Part shown: positions 6,166-8,887 of the stretch, in pieces
How the letters are laid out: each line of letters opens with the position of its first letter
Numbering within the stretch: the stretch's first letter is position 1
Notes under the pieces: model-generated
The model's input: the letters and a program-made list of their open reading frames with translations, nothing else
Database searches by the model: none
What the model was told of the DNA's origin: nothing
Assembly: GCA_003516955.1 (NCBI GenBank)
Contig: DPBN01000146.1
Span: 1-8,887 of the forward strand
Length of the DNA stretch: 8,887 bases
DNA from: Armatimonadota bacterium
GTDB taxonomy: Bacteria; Armatimonadota; Fimbriimonadia; Fimbriimonadales; Fimbriimonadaceae
Reading direction: 5' to 3'
Program-made: the position numbers and the translations under genes

Positions 6166-7746
6166 ATGGGGCTCTGGGCGGCGCTGGCGGCATCGCTGTT
6201 GGCCGCTTCCCTCCAGCCGGCCAGGGTGGTGCTGGCGCCCATCGACGACCGCCCGGCCACGGGGCAGTTCGCTCGGATGATCGGCGCCATCGCGGGCGTC
6301 GAGGTCCAAACCCCTCCGCCGTCCATGCTCGGCCGCTTCACCACACCGGGCGACCCCGACGCTGTTCTGTCGTGGTTGGAGCGGCAAGAGCTGGACGAAT
6401 CCGCCGCCGTCGTCGTGAGCGCCGAGATGGTGTGCTTCGGGGGGCTGGTGGCCAGCCGGACCGATGCGACGCCCCTCGCGTCGGCCCTCGCCCGCCTCGA
6501 TCGCCTGAGAACGATCCGCCGGGTGCACCCGCAGACCCCGTTCTACGTGTTCGCGACGATCCCGCGCGTGTTGCCGACCGCCACCGTCGAGACGGCACCC
6601 TGGCGGGACGCGCTTGGAACCTACGTGACCCTCCGCGAGCAGATCCGCTCCGGGCGGGCCGTGGACGCGAAGGCTTGGGCCAAAGCGAGGAGGAAGGCTC
6701 CGATGGCGCGCGTCGAAGCCTACGACCGGATGCGCCGCCGGAACGAGGCGGTGCTGGTTCGGCTGATCGAGGACACCGCGGCAGGCGTGTACGACTACCT
6801 GACGATCGGTCAGGACGACGCCGCCTCCAGCGGCCCGCATGTGCCCGAGGGGAAGCGCCTGCGGGCCCTGGTGGAGCGCCTCGGCATCGGCGGAAAGGTG
6901 TACTTCTGCGAGGGCATCGATCAGCACTCGAGCGTGCTGGTGAGCCGGGCCGCGCTCCGGAGCGCCGGGTGGCAGCCGAGGGTGCGGATCGTGCTGTCCG
7001 ATCCCCCCGCCGCGCGGAGGCCCGCGCCCTACGAGTCGAAGCCGCTCGCAAAGACCCTGGAAGACCAGCTTCTGGCGAGCGGCGCCAGGCCCGCCGAGGA
7101 CGGCAGCGCGGCCGATTACACGCTGTTCGTGAACACGCCGAAGCCGCCGCGGGAGAGCTTCGAGAGCTTCTGCGCCCGGCTGGTCGCCGCGCTGGAGGCC
7201 GGGGATCCGTGCGCGGTGGCCGACGTGAACCTCGGCGAGGAGGGGATCGCCGACGAACGCCTGTTCCGCGCGATCTGGCAGAGCCCGAGCGTGGCCGACC
7301 TCCTCGCCTACGCCGGATGGAACACGGCCGGCAACACGATGGGAACGACGATTCCCGCCGCGAACCTGGCGATGCTGGCCCGACGCGCCGGCATGGGGTC
7401 GCGCGCCGAGGCGGCCCGCAGAACGTTCCTGCTGCACCGCTTCGCCAACGACTTCGCGTACCACAAGCTGGTTCGGCCGATCGCGTACAACCTGGTGCGG
7501 GAGCTGCAGCCCAGGCAGCCGCCGTTCGAGGTTCGCGGCGAGGCCTTCGCGCTGGCGGACAGCTTCGTGCGGAGGGCGATGCGGTCCTACGTCGAGCGGT
7601 ACTTCCGCGAGCGGTTCCAAGACGAGGACGCCCTCGCCCGCCGCCCGCTGTGGGAGCTCACACCGGTGGACGCCGGACTGCCTTGGCCGAGGGTCTACGA
7701 GGTGAGGCTCGAGTTCGAGATCCGGCCCGCGCCGCTAGTCCCTTAG
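6166..7746 (+). CDS. DUF4127 family protein, exported
   Basis: The protein has 526 residues, about the usual DUF4127 length. A short hydrophobic N-terminus ([18 protein letters not shown]) looks like a signal sequence, though it lacks the usual positive residue. Family hallmarks follow: [10 protein letters not shown] (21-30); a [11 protein letters not shown] block; [16 protein letters not shown] (83-98); YLTIGQDDA (211-219); CEGIDQHS (248-255); and [19 protein letters not shown] (382-400). The Asp/Arg/Glu/Asn-rich invariant blocks suggest an enzyme or ligand-binding pocket, but no activity is established for the family as far as I know. The ATG at 6166 is chosen because the family's first strand begins about 20 residues later; there is no ribosome site, so a leaderless mRNA is possible. 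The frame is also open upstream to 4312, but that part is antisense to the fucosidase and not real. Divergence from the fucosidase gene suggests a shared role in glycan use. Confidence 0.9.
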   Translation: MGLWAALAASLLAASLQPARVVLAPIDDRPATGQFARMIGAIAGVEVQTPPPSMLGRFTTPGDPDAVLSWLERQELDESAAVVVSAEMVCFGGLVASRTDATPLASALARLDRLRTIRRVHPQTPFYVFATIPRVLPTATVETAPWRDALGTYVTLREQIRSGRAVDAKAWAKARRKAPMARVEAYDRMRRRNEAVLVRLIEDTAAGVYDYLTIGQDDAASSGPHVPEGKRLRALVERLGIGGKVYFCEGIDQHSSVLVSRAALRSAGWQPRVRIVLSDPPAARRPAPYESKPLAKTLEDQLLASGARPAEDGSAADYTLFVNTPKPPRESFESFCARLVAALEAGDPCAVADVNLGEEGIADERLFRAIWQSPSVADLLAYAGWNTAGNTMGTTIPAANLAMLARRAGMGSRAEAARRTFLLHRFANDFAYHKLVRPIAYNLVRELQPRQPPFEVRGEAFALADSFVRRAMRSYVERYFRERFQDEDALARRPLWELTPVDAGLPWPRVYEVRLEFEIRPAPLVP

Positions 7747-7768
7747 GCGGGAAGTCTGTGGGCGGGAG

Positions 7769-7776
7769 GGTATACC
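7769..7776 (+). promoter_or_regulatory. Candidate -10 element of the peroxiredoxin operon
   Basis: TATACC (7771-7776), inside the palindrome GGTATACC, is the best -10-like hexamer between the DUF4127 stop and the peroxiredoxin start. It would give a start near 7783 and a leader of about 43 bases. No convincing -35 is seen at 16-18 bases. The palindrome could also bind a regulator. Confidence 0.35.
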
Positions 7777-7783
7777 GCACCAA

Positions 7784-7800
7784 GAGGGAACGATTCCCTC
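7784..7800 (+). promoter_or_regulatory. Hairpin in the peroxiredoxin leader
   Basis: GAGGGAA (7784-7790) and TTCCCTC (7794-7800) form a perfect 7-bp stem with a CGA loop. If transcription starts near 7783, it would sit at the very 5' end of the mRNA and could protect it from decay. Alternatively it ends transcription from the DUF4127 gene, 38 bases upstream, though only CTT follows. Confidence 0.5.
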
Positions 7801-7825
7801 CTTAGACCCTGAGAAGAGGAAGACC

Positions 7826-8398
7826 ATGTCCAACATCGAAACGATCTGCCTGGAGGAGCGCGCGGTCGCGAAGGTCGGCCAGCCCGCTCCGGATTTCACC
7901 ATGCCCAGCACCCTGGACATCGAGAAGCTCGACAAGACCGTGAGCCTCTCGGACTACCGCGGCAAGTGGCTCGTGCTGTTCTTCTATCCGCTGGACTTCA
8001 CGTTCGTCTGCCCGACGGAGATCACCGCGCTCTCCGACCGCTACGAGGAGTTCCAAGCCCTGAACTGCGAGATCCTCGGCGTCTCCACCGACTCCGTGTA
8101 CTGCCACCGGGCCTGGCTGCGCACCCCCCGCTCGCAGAACGGCATCGAGGGAACGAAATACCCGCTGGCCAGCGACATGACCCACGAGGTCTCGGCCTCC
8201 TACGGTGTGCTGGTGGAGGACAAGGGCATCGCGCTGCGGGGCCTGTTCATCATCGATCCGGACGGCGTGCTGCAGTACTCGGTGATCAACAACCTGAACG
8301 TCGGTCGCAGCGTCGACGAGACGTTGCGCGTGCTCGAGGCTCTGCAGTCGGGCGGCCTGTGCGGCGCCGACTGGAAGCCGGGGATGAAGACGCTCTGA
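7826..8398 (+). CDS. Typical 2-Cys peroxiredoxin (AhpC/Prx1 class)
   Basis: This cytoplasmic thiol peroxidase reduces hydrogen peroxide, organic peroxides and peroxynitrite. It has 190 residues, normal for AhpC/Prx1. The peroxidatic Cys62 lies in [10 protein letters not shown] with Pro55 and Thr59 of the PxxxTxxC site. The resolving Cys179 lies in [11 protein letters not shown], so the disulfide should form between subunits. The chain ends 11 residues after Cys179, without the C-terminal YF helix, and the GGLG loop reads NGIEG instead. By known Prx rules this predicts a robust enzyme that resists over-oxidation. AGAGGA (7815-7820) precedes the ATG by 5 bases. The stop overlaps the ATG of the next gene by one base, so the CxxC protein downstream is probably its partner. 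No ahpF-like reductase is in the window. Confidence 0.96.
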   Translation: MSNIETICLEERAVAKVGQPAPDFTMPSTLDIEKLDKTVSLSDYRGKWLVLFFYPLDFTFVCPTEITALSDRYEEFQALNCEILGVSTDSVYCHRAWLRTPRSQNGIEGTKYPLASDMTHEVSASYGVLVEDKGIALRGLFIIDPDGVLQYSVINNLNVGRSVDETLRVLEALQSGGLCGADWKPGMKTL

Positions 8399-8844
8399 TG
8401 CCCCTGAGGGTCGGTTCCGAGGTTCCGAGCTTCGACGGCGCGACCGAGTGGCTGAACGGCGAGCCCAACTGGGAGGAACTCAAAGGCAAGCCGCTGCTGG
8501 TCCACTTCTGGGCCGTGAGCTGCCACATCTGCCACGAGAACCTGCCGGTGATCGGCGAGTGGCGGGCCAAGTACGGGCCGAAGGGCCTCGGCTTCGTCGC
8601 AGTCCACATGCCGCGGCAGGAGGCGGACACCGACGTGGAGGAGGTGCGCCGCCAGGTGGCCGAATACGGCATCGTGGAGCCCTGCGCCGTCGACAACCAG
8701 CACCGCGTCGCGGAGAGCTTCGAGAACCAGTATGTCCCTGCCTACTTCCTCTTCGACGCGGAAGGGAAGATGCGCTCCCGCGCGGCGGGCGCGAACGGGC
8801 TGAAGATGCTTCAGTCCGCCCTCGAGCGTCTGCTTGAAGGCTGA
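8398..8844 (+). CDS. Thioredoxin-fold TlpA/AhpC-TSA-like redox protein with CHIC site
   Basis: The 148-residue protein has a thioredoxin fold of the TlpA/ResA kind: an N-terminal hairpin, LLVHFWAVSCHICHENLP with the redox pair Cys42-Cys45, a strand GLGFVAVH, and the cis-proline Pro114 in YVPAYFLFD, ending in an amphipathic helix. An extra Cys96 (VEPCAVDN) is present. Unlike TlpA and ResA, which are exported or anchored, it has no signal peptide or membrane segment, so it should work in the cytoplasm. It overlaps the peroxiredoxin stop by one base (TGATG) with no strong ribosome site of its own, so it is likely translated by coupling. It may feed electrons to the peroxiredoxin; that link is inferred from the gene order only. 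Confidence 0.92.
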   Translation: MPLRVGSEVPSFDGATEWLNGEPNWEELKGKPLLVHFWAVSCHICHENLPVIGEWRAKYGPKGLGFVAVHMPRQEADTDVEEVRRQVAEYGIVEPCAVDNQHRVAESFENQYVPAYFLFDAEGKMRSRAAGANGLKMLQSALERLLEG

Positions 8845-8847
8845 CGG

Positions 8848-8882
8848 GTGCGGCTCCCCGGCCGTCAGGCTGGGGAGCCCAC
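8848..8882 (+). terminator. Strong hairpin after the peroxiredoxin/thioredoxin-like operon
   Basis: GGCTCCCCGGCC (8852-8863) pairs with GGCTGGGGAGCC (8868-8879) over 12 bp, one of them G-U, around the loop GTCA. GTG (8848-8850) and CAC (8880-8882) add three pairs past a bulged C at 8851. It begins four bases after the stop codon. No T-run follows before the window ends. Confidence 0.6.
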
Positions 8883-8887
8883 GTCAT

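Noticed and set aside
6100..7620. A - strand open frame extending the fucosidase by about 500 residues upstream
   Set aside because: It is antisense to the DUF4127 gene, lies before a signal peptide and a ribosome site, and has no known domains.
1..8887. CRISPR arrays, insertion sequences, phage genes, toxin-antitoxin or defence genes
   Set aside because: I looked for repeated units, terminal repeats, transposase or nuclease motifs on both strands and saw none; the genes are metabolic or housekeeping in type.

Overview
The window is uniformly GC-rich (third codon positions almost always G or C). It carries lipid A genes, so it comes from a bacterium with an outer membrane. A member of the DUF4127 family beside an exported GH29 fucosidase, next to a compact lipid A cluster, makes me think of Armatimonadota (Fimbriimonas-like). 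That assignment is inference from gene content; there is no rRNA or other marker here to confirm it.

Layout. (1) Positions 1-2210, + strand: the end of a coiled-coil/proline-rich protein in the place where OmpH/Skp often lies, then lpxD and lpxC. All three are tightly overlapped, as in one transcript for the first steps of lipid A synthesis. (2) 2207-3652, - strand: a von Willebrand A (MIDAS) protein whose C-terminus looks like the N-terminal domain of type II secretion/type IV pilus ATPases. Its stop codon overlaps the lpxC stop. (3) 3763-3853, + strand: a tRNA-Gln(UUG) gene with an encoded CCA and a perfect TATAAT box. (4) 3927-4205, - strand: a small unrecognised Rossmann-like ORF. (5) 4327-6099, - strand: an exported GH29 alpha-L-fucosidase with a C-terminal beta-sandwich likely to bind carbohydrate. 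(6) 6166-7746, + strand: an exported DUF4127 protein, divergent from the fucosidase across 66 bp. (7) 7826-8844, + strand: a typical 2-Cys peroxiredoxin overlapped by a cytoplasmic thioredoxin-fold CxxC protein, closed by a strong hairpin at 8848-8882.

How they work together: LpxD and LpxC are successive lipid A enzymes in the order LpxC then LpxD. The fucosidase and the DUF4127 protein share an upstream region and both look exported, so they may act on the same glycan. The peroxiredoxin and its CxxC partner form a plausible peroxide-reduction pair. No stretch without a gene exceeds about 130 bp. No transposon, phage, CRISPR array or recognisable defence system is present.

The items most worth following are the vWA-secretion-ATPase-domain fusion, the fucosidase/DUF4127 divergent pair (DUF4127 has no known function but strongly enzyme-like motifs), and the peroxiredoxin/CxxC pair. 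Nothing in the window by itself proves a new system.
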